Assembly: GCA_026874595.1 (NCBI GenBank)
Contig: CM049311.1
Location: 77,576,453 to 77,640,452 of the forward strand
Source: Sipunculus nudus
Lineage: Eukaryota > Annelida > Sipuncula > Golfingiida > Sipunculidae
DNA length: 64,000 bases
Reading direction: 5' to 3'
The notes beneath the pieces were generated by a model. The model ran no database searches. It saw only the letters and a program-made list of their open reading frames with translations, and was not told where the DNA came from. The position numbers and the translations under genes are program-made. Positions 1 to 9,467 of the stretch are shown in pieces (positions within the stretch are counted from its first letter, which is position 1; each line of letters begins with the position of its first letter).

Positions 1-8
1 CACTCGAC

Positions 9-203
9 ACATACACAAACCCTAGGGGCGATAATAGAAGCATTATAGAGTCCTCTCCTGGTAACTGCTGTTCAAACAGTTCTGAGCACTAATTAAACGT
101 GTTGTTCCTTATCTTGTGAGGGCTACGAAATGTTTGAACAGCAGTTACAAGGAGAGGGACTCTGTAAAGCTTTTATTATCGCCCATAGAGTTTGTTATGT
201 ATC
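9..203. repeat. Small imperfect inverted repeat (hairpin element)
   Basis: The arms at about 12-80 and 128-199 are reverse complements with a few mismatches. Both carry GGGCGATAAT near the outer end and AACTGCTGTTCAAACA near the centre. The loop is about 47 bases. No ORF is present. The size and shape fit a MITE or foldback element; no target duplication could be defined because the left end touches the window edge. Confidence 0.6.
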
Positions 204-230
204 TAGTACCTTGCACTTAACTGACCGACA

Positions 231-1119
231 GTTATAACCACAGGCACTTGTTTCCAGCACTAAAATGGCCTAGAAACCGTAGACACATTGAGTATGAGCG
301 ATATATCCGTTATAAAAGAACAAGGTAATGAACTCCACCGCTACGCGGGCAAGACAACTTTTTTCACAAGTCCGAATTCCGAAGAAATATCCACTTCACA
401 AGCATGATCGCGCGCCTTTTTGTTGAAAACATCTTTATTTACAATATTAAATTTCCAAATATAAAACTTCTCTACACTAACCACGAATTCCAGCAAGTTT
501 ATTCCAGCTGCGACACCGTCATTTGTCATGTATACATTTACTAGTTGCGGAAGTTGACGTCATCCCGGGCTGAATGGATTTCCCCTTGAGCTGGCCGCTG
601 TGATTGGCTGCATGGTACCAGTCGTTTTCTACATCCATATTAGGCGCACTATTCAAACAGCTGTCAAATTGTCCATGAAGTTGAAAATCAGTGAGCATGG
701 CATGCAAACACAACCAGGACCAGTATGTCACTTGTTTTGTAAACATTAACGTCTGTTCATAACCATAACATACATTAAGCCCGGGATGACGTAAACTTCC
801 GCAACTAGTAAATGTATACATGACAAATGACGGTGTCGCAGCTGGAATAAACGTGCTGGAATTCGTGGTTAGTGTAGAGAAGTTTTATTTTTGGAAGTTT
901 AATCTTGTAAATAAAGATGTGTTCAACAAAAAGGCGCGCGATCATGCTAGTGAAGTGGATATTTCTTCGGAATTCGGACTTGTGAAGAACAGTTGTCTTG
1001 CCCGCGTAGCGGTGGAGTTCATTACCTTGTTCTTTTATAACGGGTATATCGCCCATACTCAATGTGTCTACGGTTTCTAGGCCATTTTAGTGCTGGAAAC
1101 AAGTGCCTGTGGTTATAAC
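231..1119. mobile_element. Long palindromic (foldback-type) element, 340-bp arms
   Basis: The arm at 231-571 is the reverse complement of 778-1119, with about eleven substitutions and one small indel (roughly 96% by eye). The outer ends read GTTATAACCACAGGCACTTG. The 206-base spacer (572-777) is unrelated. Each arm holds an open frame in the same sense relative to the centre: 86 codons at 820-1080 on plus and 62 codons at 341-529 on minus, containing FNKKARDH and DISSEFGLVK. I do not recognise this peptide and no superfamily signature is visible. It may be a foldback transposon or a recent inverted duplication. No convincing target duplication was found. Confidence 0.7.
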
Positions 1120-2245
1120 GACGATAAACGTAACTACAAAACAAGGATCATCCTGAGACAACAAGCACACACACAACCACACACCGTGTGTACATGAATA
1201 TACTCTAAGGATGACGGTATACAGCTGACCACGCACCAATAATATTTCATGAACGCATTAATTTAATTAATACAAGTTTATTGTTGCAGCAAACGGGGAG
1301 AAGTTACCATGGATTGTGACTGTTATGAAGAACTGTCCACTATACAACAAACCAAAGCTAAATAATCGCATCTCACGGTCGTTATCTTGAAAGAAAAAAA
1401 ATTGATACTTTTTTGTATAAATTATGAATTATTAGACAAATATAATGGGTAATTATGATCACTAAGATTAATTTATCAAAACGGTTATTACATTTCCTTG
1501 GACGACTGCCAAGCCGGTCCCTAAGGACAACGTCCTTTATTAAATTTGCAGAATTAATCACGATATATGTTTCCATAAGTAGTTTCATGATTTGAACAAT
1601 CATATAATTAATTAGACTACAGATGTAGGCTAATAAATTAAAACATTTGTGGAAACCTGATGTATTCTCGAGTGGCTATAGCATACTGAAATTTTCATAT
1701 ATGTTATTCCACAACTCCCCCGTTTGAACAAAAATAAAAAAAAAATGTTTACCTTCAAATGACGCTTTTTACCAAAATTTATTCTCTTTCCCTAATCACC
1801 ATGCTGAGTAATGGCAGGTTTGTCGAGACAGTCGGTTTATATGCCAAGCCACTCATCAATGTAACAGTATATTCGTACAGCCGTACTATTCTCACTCAAT
1901 ATGTATTTAAATTTAGCCGAACAGAACGTTTAAGCAGCCCTACGGCAGCTTTATGGAGATATGCTTTGATTAATTACTGTAATATACATATTTCTGCCGG
2001 ATATTTATCAAGAATAACGTAGAATAATCATATTCTTCTTAAAAAAAAGTGTCATCCGGTCTATCATTTAGCTCAAAGTTAACATCAACCATTCCCTTAG
2101 TTATTCCAACTAAACATAACTGCGGCTAATCTAGCAAAATAGACTTGCAAAATATATATGCAATATGTGCAGAAACTGTTATTGTTAATGGATATAAGAC
2201 GGCTGGCTTTTAGTTGTTGCAGAGGGTAAAGGTATTGGGTACATC

Positions 2246-2362
2246 CCCCCCCCCCCAATTGCGTAGAAATATTGTGAAACCGGGGCCTGTTTGTAAGTGT
2301 AAAGCGCTATCTCTTTTTCCCTAAGTTTAAGGTCGGGACAAACAGCCCCCCCCCCCCCCCGG
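2246..2362 (+). repeat. Two poly-C tracts
   Basis: C runs of 13 or more occur near 2246-2258 and 2346-2362. Similar C runs sit at 12750, 13374-13392 and 13902-13917, always C on the plus strand. Confidence 0.8.
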
Positions 2363-2512
2363 CCGCCCCTAAATCCTCCCCTGATATCTGTTCCTACTGA
2401 ATATTTTTGCTAAGCCACTTCAACTAAGTGCCAGAAATAACTGCAAAAATCAAGAACTACCACTAGATCCGTGGTAGTTGGACATTCCTGTACTCTTTAT
2501 TCCATTGTTTAC

Positions 2513-2638
2513 CTTGAAGAACTTGTCCGTGTTATAGACGACAAAGTACACGTTCCTAGGACTACCGCCCAGGGCCGAGCGAGGGATGGTAAGCGCTACC
2601 TCCACAGTAGATACATCTTCTGGCTCGTCTGTACCTAG
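2513..2638 (-). CDS. Adhesion GPCR, exon 6 seen (GAIN domain beta part)
   Basis: This is a 126-bp exon, phase 0 at both ends, with acceptor AATTTCAG and donor AAG|GTAAAC. It encodes 42 residues including VEVALTIPRSAL and VYFVVYNTDKFFK. That pattern (a beta strand with proline and leucine, then 'VYFVVYN.DKFF') is typical of GAIN domains of adhesion GPCRs just before the GPS cleavage site. It continues exon 7390-7570 in phase. The GPS motif and the seven transmembrane helices are not in this window and should lie to the left. Family assignment rests on motif recognition only. Confidence 0.72.
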
Positions 2639-2659
2639 CTGAAATTATAAATAGCATGT

Positions 2660-2660
<1 letters not shown>

Positions 2661-2753
<93 letters not shown>
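2661..2753. repeat. (CT)n(AT)n microsatellite
   Basis: About 40 bases of CT repeats pass directly into about 52 bases of AT repeats. It lies just upstream of exon 2513-2638, in the intron. Confidence 0.97.
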
Positions 2754-2754
<1 letters not shown>

Positions 2755-3724
2755 TAGCTGATAAACCCGGTATACCGGGCTTTTTACCGGGGTTTGGGAG
2801 ATATATTTACTAAGATATTGAATGTTGGCTCATTTTTATTATAAAAGTTAAAAGAAAATATAGATTTTAGTGGGATACTCTCGGAATACGATATGTAGGC
2901 CTACAAATATTTTTTTACTGTTATTTTGTGGCGCTCTGCTCGTGGCAAAAATCAAACCCCGGTATGTTGAAGACCTGGTCAGTGATGGTTTACATTGTGA
3001 ACCGGAATGAGACGCGGAGGCATACAGTGTGTTGTTGATATTTGACTGGTTTCTATCGTTGGACGTATAAAGAATAGGTTGATGTGAGGAACTCATGAAA
3101 GATTAATTAAAAGTAGGCCTACGTTGCAAGGAAAATGTTCCTGAAAAAGGAAACAGAAATTTTTGCAAACACCGTAAGTAGCAGAAGCGGACCCTGCGGG
3201 ACTCCATGCAGTGGGTCCGTATCCCATTTTCAGCCACCGCAACCTTTTTTTTCATCGTGTCAGACAAATTTTGAGGCCTGAAACCCCCGCCACCACCCAA
3301 CCCCATCCCAGCCCTGTTCTTGAAATTGGGATCTTGAATTAGGTTTTGTCATAAATCCTCCTGGGTAGAACACTCCATTTCATAAAGCGAGAAACATGTG
3401 TTTTTCTCTTTTACTGACCAAGCACGTGGGTCAAATCCCTCATTGAAAGCAAGCGTTATTCACATGAACAATAGTCCTTAGTGTTAGAGGTAAAGTGACC
3501 ACGATGCACGCATTCCGGTGATTGCCGAAGGCAGTTCGGCTGTGCTCGGTAAAAAAAACGGAAAAATCACTCAAAATTATATGTATATTAAAAATTTATT
3601 ATTTTCATATCGCCTATATCACTGCGGGGAAAATAACCTTTAAAATGATGTATGGCACAATATTGTACACAACGCGGTTTTAGAGAACATTGTGCACAAA
3701 CGTGAACCGAATTCCTTTTATAAG

Positions 3725-3726
<2 letters not shown>

Positions 3727-3780
<54 letters not shown>

Positions 3781-3935
3781 GTTTGAAAACAGACCACAAT
3801 CAGAACACCATCAGAACCCACGTATGTCTGTCTGTCTTTCTGTTTGTGTATCTTTCTATCTATCTATCTATCTTATCTATTTATCCATCCATCCATCCAT
3901 CCCTCTATCTGTATGTATATATATGTATATATATA
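3727..3935. repeat. (AT)n array followed by CTAT/CATC tetranucleotide repeats
   Basis: A perfect AT array spans about 3727-3776. CTAT repeats follow at about 3853-3875, CATC repeats at 3887-3902 and a further AT-rich run after that. ORFs over this stretch are repeat translations. Confidence 0.95.
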
Positions 3936-4240
3936 TATTAAATATATATCTGTGTGTATAAAATAAACTACCGCTGGTTTTGCCTTATCGCCTCATGAAG
4001 TGACTAAATGTTTTAAGTGCTGTGATACAGGTTTTAACGTTTCTTATCGGTTTCATTGGCTTGCACGCCCTCAGCACAATAGGAAAAGAGTTCTCTCAAA
4101 ATAACATTTGGATATAAAGAGACGACGGGTTAGCTGTCCTAAAATCAACATAAGTCCTAGAATTTTACAGACTTAGACAAAGGCTGAGGATATTTTCAAC
4201 AGTATGGACCTACAATGAAACAAAGGCAAATCTGTAATCC

Positions 4241-4860
4241 GTAAATTATTTCGATGTCACGCTGGACTAACACCTGTTCAGTCCTCTGACATTACAGTCT
4301 ACGCCCAGCGCACTAGCGTTAGGCTTATTAACCCCATTTAAGTGGTTACTGAGTTGTGTATTCTCGGCTAATGCTTGACCTGCAGTCACGAAACTTCCGG
4401 CCTTACAGGAAACCAAACGACCAGTCCGTGTTCATGAATACCAGATCTGCGACCCCTACCATCATTCGAAACATCCCTGTCCCTGAGTGTGGAGACCAAA
4501 GAAGAAACATCTTTCTGAAACGGGTATCCAAACATTTCCCAAAGCATCGTAAAACCAACGAAATGTTCAACAAATATAACTTGTAAATCTACTACAGTAG
4601 CATCTAGAACGTTAAGTCTATCACAAGGTTATGCAACTGTCGCATCGGTTCTGACCGCCCCCTCAATGGGAAATGCTCCATCTATTATTCGATGGTTAAC
4701 ATCTTTTGTCTACCAGGCGGACCTACAAAGCAATATTAAGGTTTAAAAATCCTACATTTATATAACAGGTAGTTGCTTCAAACAACGCTTTTATAACCAC
4801 GGCAAATCAATCAAATATATAGCCCACTCAAATGAAACCGAACTCACAGCATGTATGGAC
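4241..4860 (+). pseudogene. Penelope-like retroelement relic (RT C-terminus plus GIY-YIG-like region)
   Basis: Broken frames on the plus strand read in the order expected for a Penelope-like element. NYFDVTLD (4241-4267) comes first, then FRPYRKPND with TPTIIRNIP (4389-4480), NIFLKRVSKHFPKH (from about 4508), CNCR...DRPLNGKC (4632-4675) and YITGSCFKQRFYNH (about 4757-4800). The first blocks resemble the thumb region of the reverse transcriptase. The last two resemble the Cys-bearing linker and the GIY-YIG endonuclease start, although the GIY residues themselves are degraded. Stops after 4583 and at 4605, plus frame changes, show it is dead. Naming the clade would need alignment; the general class is fairly secure. 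Confidence 0.6.
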
Positions 4861-5222
4861 ACCCCAAGGATCAACAACAGGGCTTTACTTTATAATCCGG
4901 CAGTCAGGACACATTCATGACAGCATTTTGCCAGTGCAGTTTGTTAATAGCCAAGAAACTGGCCATTACTAACAATAAAAAAAACTAAGAAATAGTATCC
5001 ACCCATCGTCATGAAGTAAAGGCACCCAACCGTGCGAAAAAAGTAAATACCTGTACCAGAGCACTTCGACATTTAGTCACCTGATGACCCGACGAGGCAA
5101 AAATGGCGGAACTGACTGGGATCAATCCTATACAGCTAGGTTAATCATGAATGTTCTGATTAAAACATCACACGCTCTCTGTGCGCGGAGAAAAAAAACC
5201 GCAGTTCCGCAAAATATATATA

Positions 5223-5300
5223 CAGTGGAGCGCCGTTCATCCGAACATCTCGGGGGACACGGGTTTTGTTCGGATAAACGAACGTTCGGATGAACGAACA
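5223..5300. mobile_element. Terminal inverted repeat of a pogo/Tigger-type transposon
   Basis: The block starts CAGTGGAGCGCCGTTCATCC after a TA dinucleotide, as expected for Tc1/mariner-pogo insertions. It contains internal inverted copies of GTTCGGAT(A/G)AACGAAC. It lies at the 3' side of the minus-strand transposase fragment 5494-5920. The opposite terminus was not found, so the element is truncated or internally deleted. Confidence 0.65.
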
Positions 5301-5493
5301 TCTGTAAAATAAAATCGTTTCATCGATGTTGTCATCCCGGTATTACTACTCAATGGTGGTACGGTGTCACGGACTTCGATTAGCTTTCAGAGTTATAAAA
5401 AACGTGAACAGAACGGAATAATGTGTTATAAATACCTTTTTACTATCAAATCAAAATTTCAATCAAGCTATTAAAATATCTTTAATTACTTTA

Positions 5494-5920
5494 TTAAGAT
5501 TTTTTGTCAGTAAAGTACATGTACCAGTTACATGTACCTTCCCGTTCTTGCAATTCACGCACGTGGGATCGGAATTCGTCGATGTGGCTGGTGTCCGCTG
5601 ACAAGGCCTCGCCCTGAATCTCAAGCTGCCGGATGCCGTGACGTTCCTTGAACCGCTTGAGCCACCCACTTGACGCCAAAAATGTACTGTCAGAGCCATG
5701 CTTCGACTTGTTGTACATCGCTGCCTTTTCCATCAGGATTGGACCGGAGATGGGGCTGCCTTTGGACCATTCCTGCAGAAACCATGTGTATACGGCCGCA
5801 TCCAGCTTGTCATCAGACGCCGTGCGCATCGTCTTTCGTCTCTTGGAAGCATGCGTGTCTGGCATCTGGCCCTTGAAATCCTTTAGCTTCTGACCACTGT
5901 TCTTGATGTCACTAATAGAA
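5494..5920 (-). pseudogene. Tigger (pogo) transposase N-terminal fragment, CENP-B-like HTH
   Basis: In the minus frame, ISDIKNSGQKLKDF is the end of the first (Psq-type) helix-turn-helix. KRRKTMRTASDDKLDAAVY and PISGPILMEKA then lead into the CENP-B-type HTH with ASSGWLKRFKERHGI and GEALSADTS. The catalytic DDE part is missing: the frame ends soon after HVRELQE with unrelated residues. The first helices are also missing, because upstream of SISDIK the sequence switches at 5920/5921 into an LTR. The long ORF to 6039 is therefore a chimera of transposase and LTR, not a real protein N-terminus. Such transposases bind terminal repeats; here it is a dead piece. Confidence 0.85.
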
Positions 5921-6314
5921 GATCTGCTAGTCGAACCCAGGTCGGTGGCGCACAAGTCCGGCGTCCCAACCGCTTCGCTAGAAAAGCAAGCTTTCATAGC
6001 GAGACAGTTCGGTCCGCTTTTATGTGCACCCCGTAACACAACCCCTCTTAAGAGCGTTCTGCTATCAGAACAAGACTAATTTTCCCCAGGAGTTACACTT
6101 TGGTGAGCATATTTCCTGGGCCACAAAGTGTTATCGTCATCCCGGACGAGCCCCCATTTTGTTACGAAGACAAATAAAATGAGGGGAAAATCCCTGGGTT
6201 GATCTGGGAGTCGAACCCAGGTCGGTGGCGCACAAGTCCGGCCTCCCAACCGCTTCGCTAGAAAAGCAAGCTTCACTGTCGAGACAGTTCGGTCCGCTTT
6301 TATGTGCACCCCGT

Positions 6315-6318
<4 letters not shown>
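5921..6318 (-). mobile_element. Miniature LTR retrotransposon (TRIM-like) with tRNA-like LTRs
   Basis: Read on the minus strand. The 5' LTR is 6318-6160 (159 bp), starting TGTTACG and ending CGTAACA. Three bases later comes a primer site of 18 bases, TGGGGGCTCGTCCGGGAT (6156-6139), the form used with tRNA-Pro in retroviruses such as MLV. The internal region is only 121 bp (6159-6039), has no ORF and ends with the purine run AAGAGGGG. The second LTR begins TGTTACG at 6038. Its first 118 bases align without gaps to the first LTR (8 differences, about 93%), then it is lost at 5921 where Tigger sequence begins. Inside both LTRs lie a box A-like TAGCGAAGCGGTTGG and a box B-like GGTTCGACTCC with a perfect 5-bp T-stem in the first LTR. 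With no coding capacity, it would depend on another element's proteins. Confidence 0.8.

Positions 6319-6319
<1 letters not shown>

Positions 6320-6382
<63 letters not shown>
6320..6382. repeat. (AT)n microsatellite
   Basis: About 60 bases of AT repeats directly abut the 5' LTR end of the miniature LTR element, so no target duplication can be read there. Confidence 0.97.
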
Positions 6383-7186
6383 GTAAATATAAAAAGTCTT
6401 TTCATAAACCCCTGCTTCTTTGCTGTCGGACATGGCTATTAATTAAGGCTTGATATTAAAAAAATATCCATAATCAATAATTTACTAATTCTGATAAATG
6501 CTTTTGACTGATTTCCCGAAAATCTACCCTCACATTCTGAAAGAATGTATTCGAAATAATCATCGAGTATTAATTTACTTAAAACGAAAATATTTGTAAT
6601 TAGAAACCTTATGTTTGTAAATTTTAAATAAGGAGTGAGGGGATTTGGTGTTTCATTATTTTCTTTCTGCTACGTTTGATAAAACTAATTTACAATTCCA
6701 TGTATGGTTAACAAATGGCTGATACCCTTATTGGTATCAACAACATGGAATATTATCAATATAATTCCCTTTACTTGCTATTTATCATTTACGGATTTTC
6801 ATAACAATGCCCCACGGAATATTAATATTTCCTGATTCATACGTCAACTTGACATTCATGTGTGATCCAGCATGGCTAGGACTCTGGTTCAACCGGGAAA
6901 AAGTACGTCTGGTTTTCAGTTGCTTAGCAACGATACGGAAGTAAAGAAATCGTCTGCTCTCTTTGCCGGTGCACAGTCTATGGCTAGCACCATTTTCTCC
7001 GGTATGCATTCCGCTGATTAAACAGAAAGTTGATATGTGGGTTCCTTGAACAAATTAACACAGGCAGTCCATTTACAAATTATTTCTAGGTGTAAATATG
7101 GATAATGCATTAGTTCCTGAACTGTTTGGTAGTCTGGATATGAGGTCAACTTAGATCTAGGCCTACTTCTGTTTTTACAGTATAAT

Positions 7187-7340
7187 AATAATAATAATAA
7201 TAATATAATAATAATAATAATATAATAATAATAAAAATAATAATAATTACAATAATAATAATTATAATAATAATAATTATTATTATTATTATTATCATAA
7301 ATGTATAAATAAAAACACTACGACTAATACTACTATTATA
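7187..7340. repeat. (TAA)n/(ATT)n trinucleotide region
   Basis: Imperfect TAA repeats occupy about 7187-7260, with a switch to ATT near 7278-7295 and then CTA/ACT-type triplets. It lies about 50 bases downstream of exon 7390-7570. Confidence 0.93.
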
Positions 7341-7389
7341 ACTAATACTACTACTACTACAACTAATAATAATATAAAAAAACAACCAC

Positions 7390-7570
7390 CATTTCCTCCG
7401 TAAAGTCCTCCGAAGTATCCCCTCTCTTCATATGGAACGTGAGATTACCATCCAAAGTGTCGTCCGTCCGCTGGAGGGCGATGGCTAACTTTCGGTGAAC
7501 TGTAATCTTTTCCTTCTCGGCACTGTCTATGTTCATTCTCTCAGCGCACATCTCGATATTTTGAATCATC
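7390..7570 (-). CDS. Adhesion GPCR, exon 5 seen (GAIN domain)
   Basis: This 181-bp exon has acceptor TTTGTTTTAG and donor ATG|GTGGTT, which is weak at +5. Its first G completes the AG left by exon 16876-17104, and it ends in phase 0, matching exon 2513-2638. It encodes IEMCAERMNIDSAEKE, VHRKLAIALQRTD, an N-glycosylation site in GNLTFHMKRG and SEDFTEEM. Helix followed by strands of this kind is what the GAIN domain shows between its two subdomains. The frame remains open beyond the chosen donor for about 20 bases, so the 3' boundary is less certain than the 5' boundary. Confidence 0.7.
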
Positions 7571-7920
7571 CTAAAACAAAAAATATGACAAACTATAATA
7601 TGAGTCTGCCATCACCGAGCGATGTCGGGAAGCCTCACCCCGGTCGCGACTTTGAAAATTAGGTCAAGCTAAATAATAGATATTAGGTGCAAATCTCTCA
7701 CCTGTGACTATTACTCCGACCCAAGGATAGTATTGGATATTCAGCCGTTTTGGAGATTAGGGCAAAAATGAGCAAAAGAAAAATAGAAGAAAGAAATAAA
7801 GAGAAAACAAAGCATTTCTCGTCCGCTGGAGGTGAAAGTCTGAGATGGCTTCAGAATGTGTGAGGGAAGGGGGTGAAAAGAAAGAGGAACAGACAGACAA
7901 ACCAAATATGACAAGGAGTA

Positions 7921-9159
7921 CACTCTTAGAAAAAAGGATTTAAACTACAACCCTAAAGGATTCTTCAGAGTGGACTGAGTGGGGAACCTTTTAAGGTTTC
8001 AGCTCGAACCAACAAGCGGGGTTCTTTTAGAACTTCCGGAAGGTTCTTTTATGGAACCTATAAGTTTCGATAAAGAACCTCTTCTGGGGTTCTGAGAAGA
8101 ACCTTCTAAGGTTCTGCACGATGGACTGAATGGGAAACCTTAAAAGGTTCTTGGTGGAACACATGTGTAGGGTTCTTTATAGAACCTTCAATGCAGTTTA
8201 TTTAAGAAAACAGTCTAGGATATCCTAGTTTACGTTTAGCATAAATAATTATGTCATACGTCCATACATATTTGATAGAGTATTGATAGAGATGCAATAA
8301 AAAAAATAAATGCATCTTTCAAAGAAGATGGGTAACAGCAAGGATCATAGCTGAAATCATATATATACTTGTATCCTTTAAATGTGATGAAACCTTCGAG
8401 GCGAAATGAAAGTACTTTTTTTATGGAAACACATTTTTATTTAGTTGTAAACATCTGTCAGTGAAAAAGGAGCAGTTACAAAAAGCATTAGCTAATATAT
8501 GCAAATAAATGACATTTGCTATACATAGTTCGTGAACACCTCTTACAGTTCCGAGTTTTCTCAAACTTAAATAAATTCCCTTGTTTTCGTTCACCGTAGT
8601 TGTCATATTTTAGGCAAATGCTGTGTTCTGCCTGTAAGAATTTCAGTTTTTGTTGTATATACTAACAATAAAATTAAATATTTCGGACTGTCTCTCTTAT
8701 CTGCACACACAAAAATGCCTATAAACATGGAATATCCACGATGCGCAGAGTGTTCTGTTTTTGTGGGTCTGACATCCGTTGTAAACGTCAAGAATATACT
8801 TTCGATGAATTTTTTGTGTGTTCTCAGGTATTTGTTTCTCTCTTGTGAGTCTTGGTCCTCCTGTGTAGTAATTCTGATTTATAAAAATAATACTTGTCTG
8901 CTTTGCAAATAAAATATAAGAATTCGCAGCAACATATAATCGATACACACCGTTGACTTCATTAGTTCAAATTAAGCTGCGCATGCGCACCCTAATCTTC
9001 TAGGTATCCGGTCAATGCACGGTTCCATCTAGAACCTCATTTTAAGTTATGGTCATGACACGAACCTCCATGTTCCATCTGGAAACCATTCACGGGGAAA
9101 AGAGTTCCAGAACCATTTGGGTTCTTAAAAGAACAATCAAGTACCCTTTTTTCTTAGTG
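7921..9159. mobile_element. Inverted-repeat DNA element filled with GGTTCT/AGAACC motifs
   Basis: The left end is CACTCTTAGAAAAAAGG (7921); the right end is the reverse complement of CACTAAGAAAAAAGG (9159). Inside both ends (7940-8190 and 9020-9145) the text is dominated by GGTTC, GGTTCT, GAACC and AGAACC in both orientations. The centre (8200-8990) is ordinary AT-rich sequence with no convincing ORF. A partial copy of the right end lies at 38050-38247. Non-autonomous DNA transposon; superfamily not assigned. Confidence 0.7.
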
Positions 9160-9266
9160 TGTACCTAGACCTGTACACACACAATAACACAGACACACAC
9201 ATATATATATCGCACTTGCTTTGACTTTATGAGATCAAATTTATACCGGAAATATCGAACAGATAG

Positions 9267-9467
9267 TCAACGATCTCTTCCAAAGCAGAACCTTTTTCCG
9301 CAATCAATACACTGGCAGTTATTGCAACGGCTGGCAGTCTGTCGGCAGTCGGTCTTTCTTTTACATTTGACAGGCGTCCAACCCCAGATGAGCAGAGAGA
9401 GTATAATTACTGTTTTACACTCCGAACCAGACTTGACATTTTGGACGTTCCTAAAATATTTAGGCAT
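9267..9467 (-). CDS. Possible small secreted Cys-rich protein, 66 aa
   Basis: This is an ATG-started minus-strand frame. A hydrophobic stretch (TVIILSLLIWGW, about residues 20-31) is followed by a Cys-rich tail with KRKTDCRQTASRC, NNCQCIDC and GKRFC, ending FGRDR. There are eight cysteines in all, seven in the tail. The arrangement resembles a secreted disulfide-rich peptide, although the signal-like segment starts late and the first exon may be spliced: an AG sits at TATTTTAG just upstream. It lies inside a long intron of the adhesion GPCR, beside a transposon, so it could also be a transposon relic or chance. No family was recognised. Confidence 0.35.
   Translation of the reverse strand: MPKYFRNVQNVKSGSECKTVIILSLLIWGWTPVKCKRKTDCRQTASRCNNCQCIDCGKRFCFGRDR

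Noticed and set aside
3180-3245. Possible tRNA-like box B (GTGGGTCCGTATCCCA)
   Set aside because: The box is degenerate and no box A or stems could be fitted.
3588-3961. Ile/Tyr-rich ORFs over AT arrays (also at 6076-6433, 18275-18587, 45719-46150 and 61919-62182)
   Set aside because: Direct translations of AT dinucleotide repeats.
5931-5985. Functional tRNA gene on minus
   Set aside because: Boxes A and B are good, but acceptor and anticodon stems do not pair and the sequence is part of an LTR present twice.
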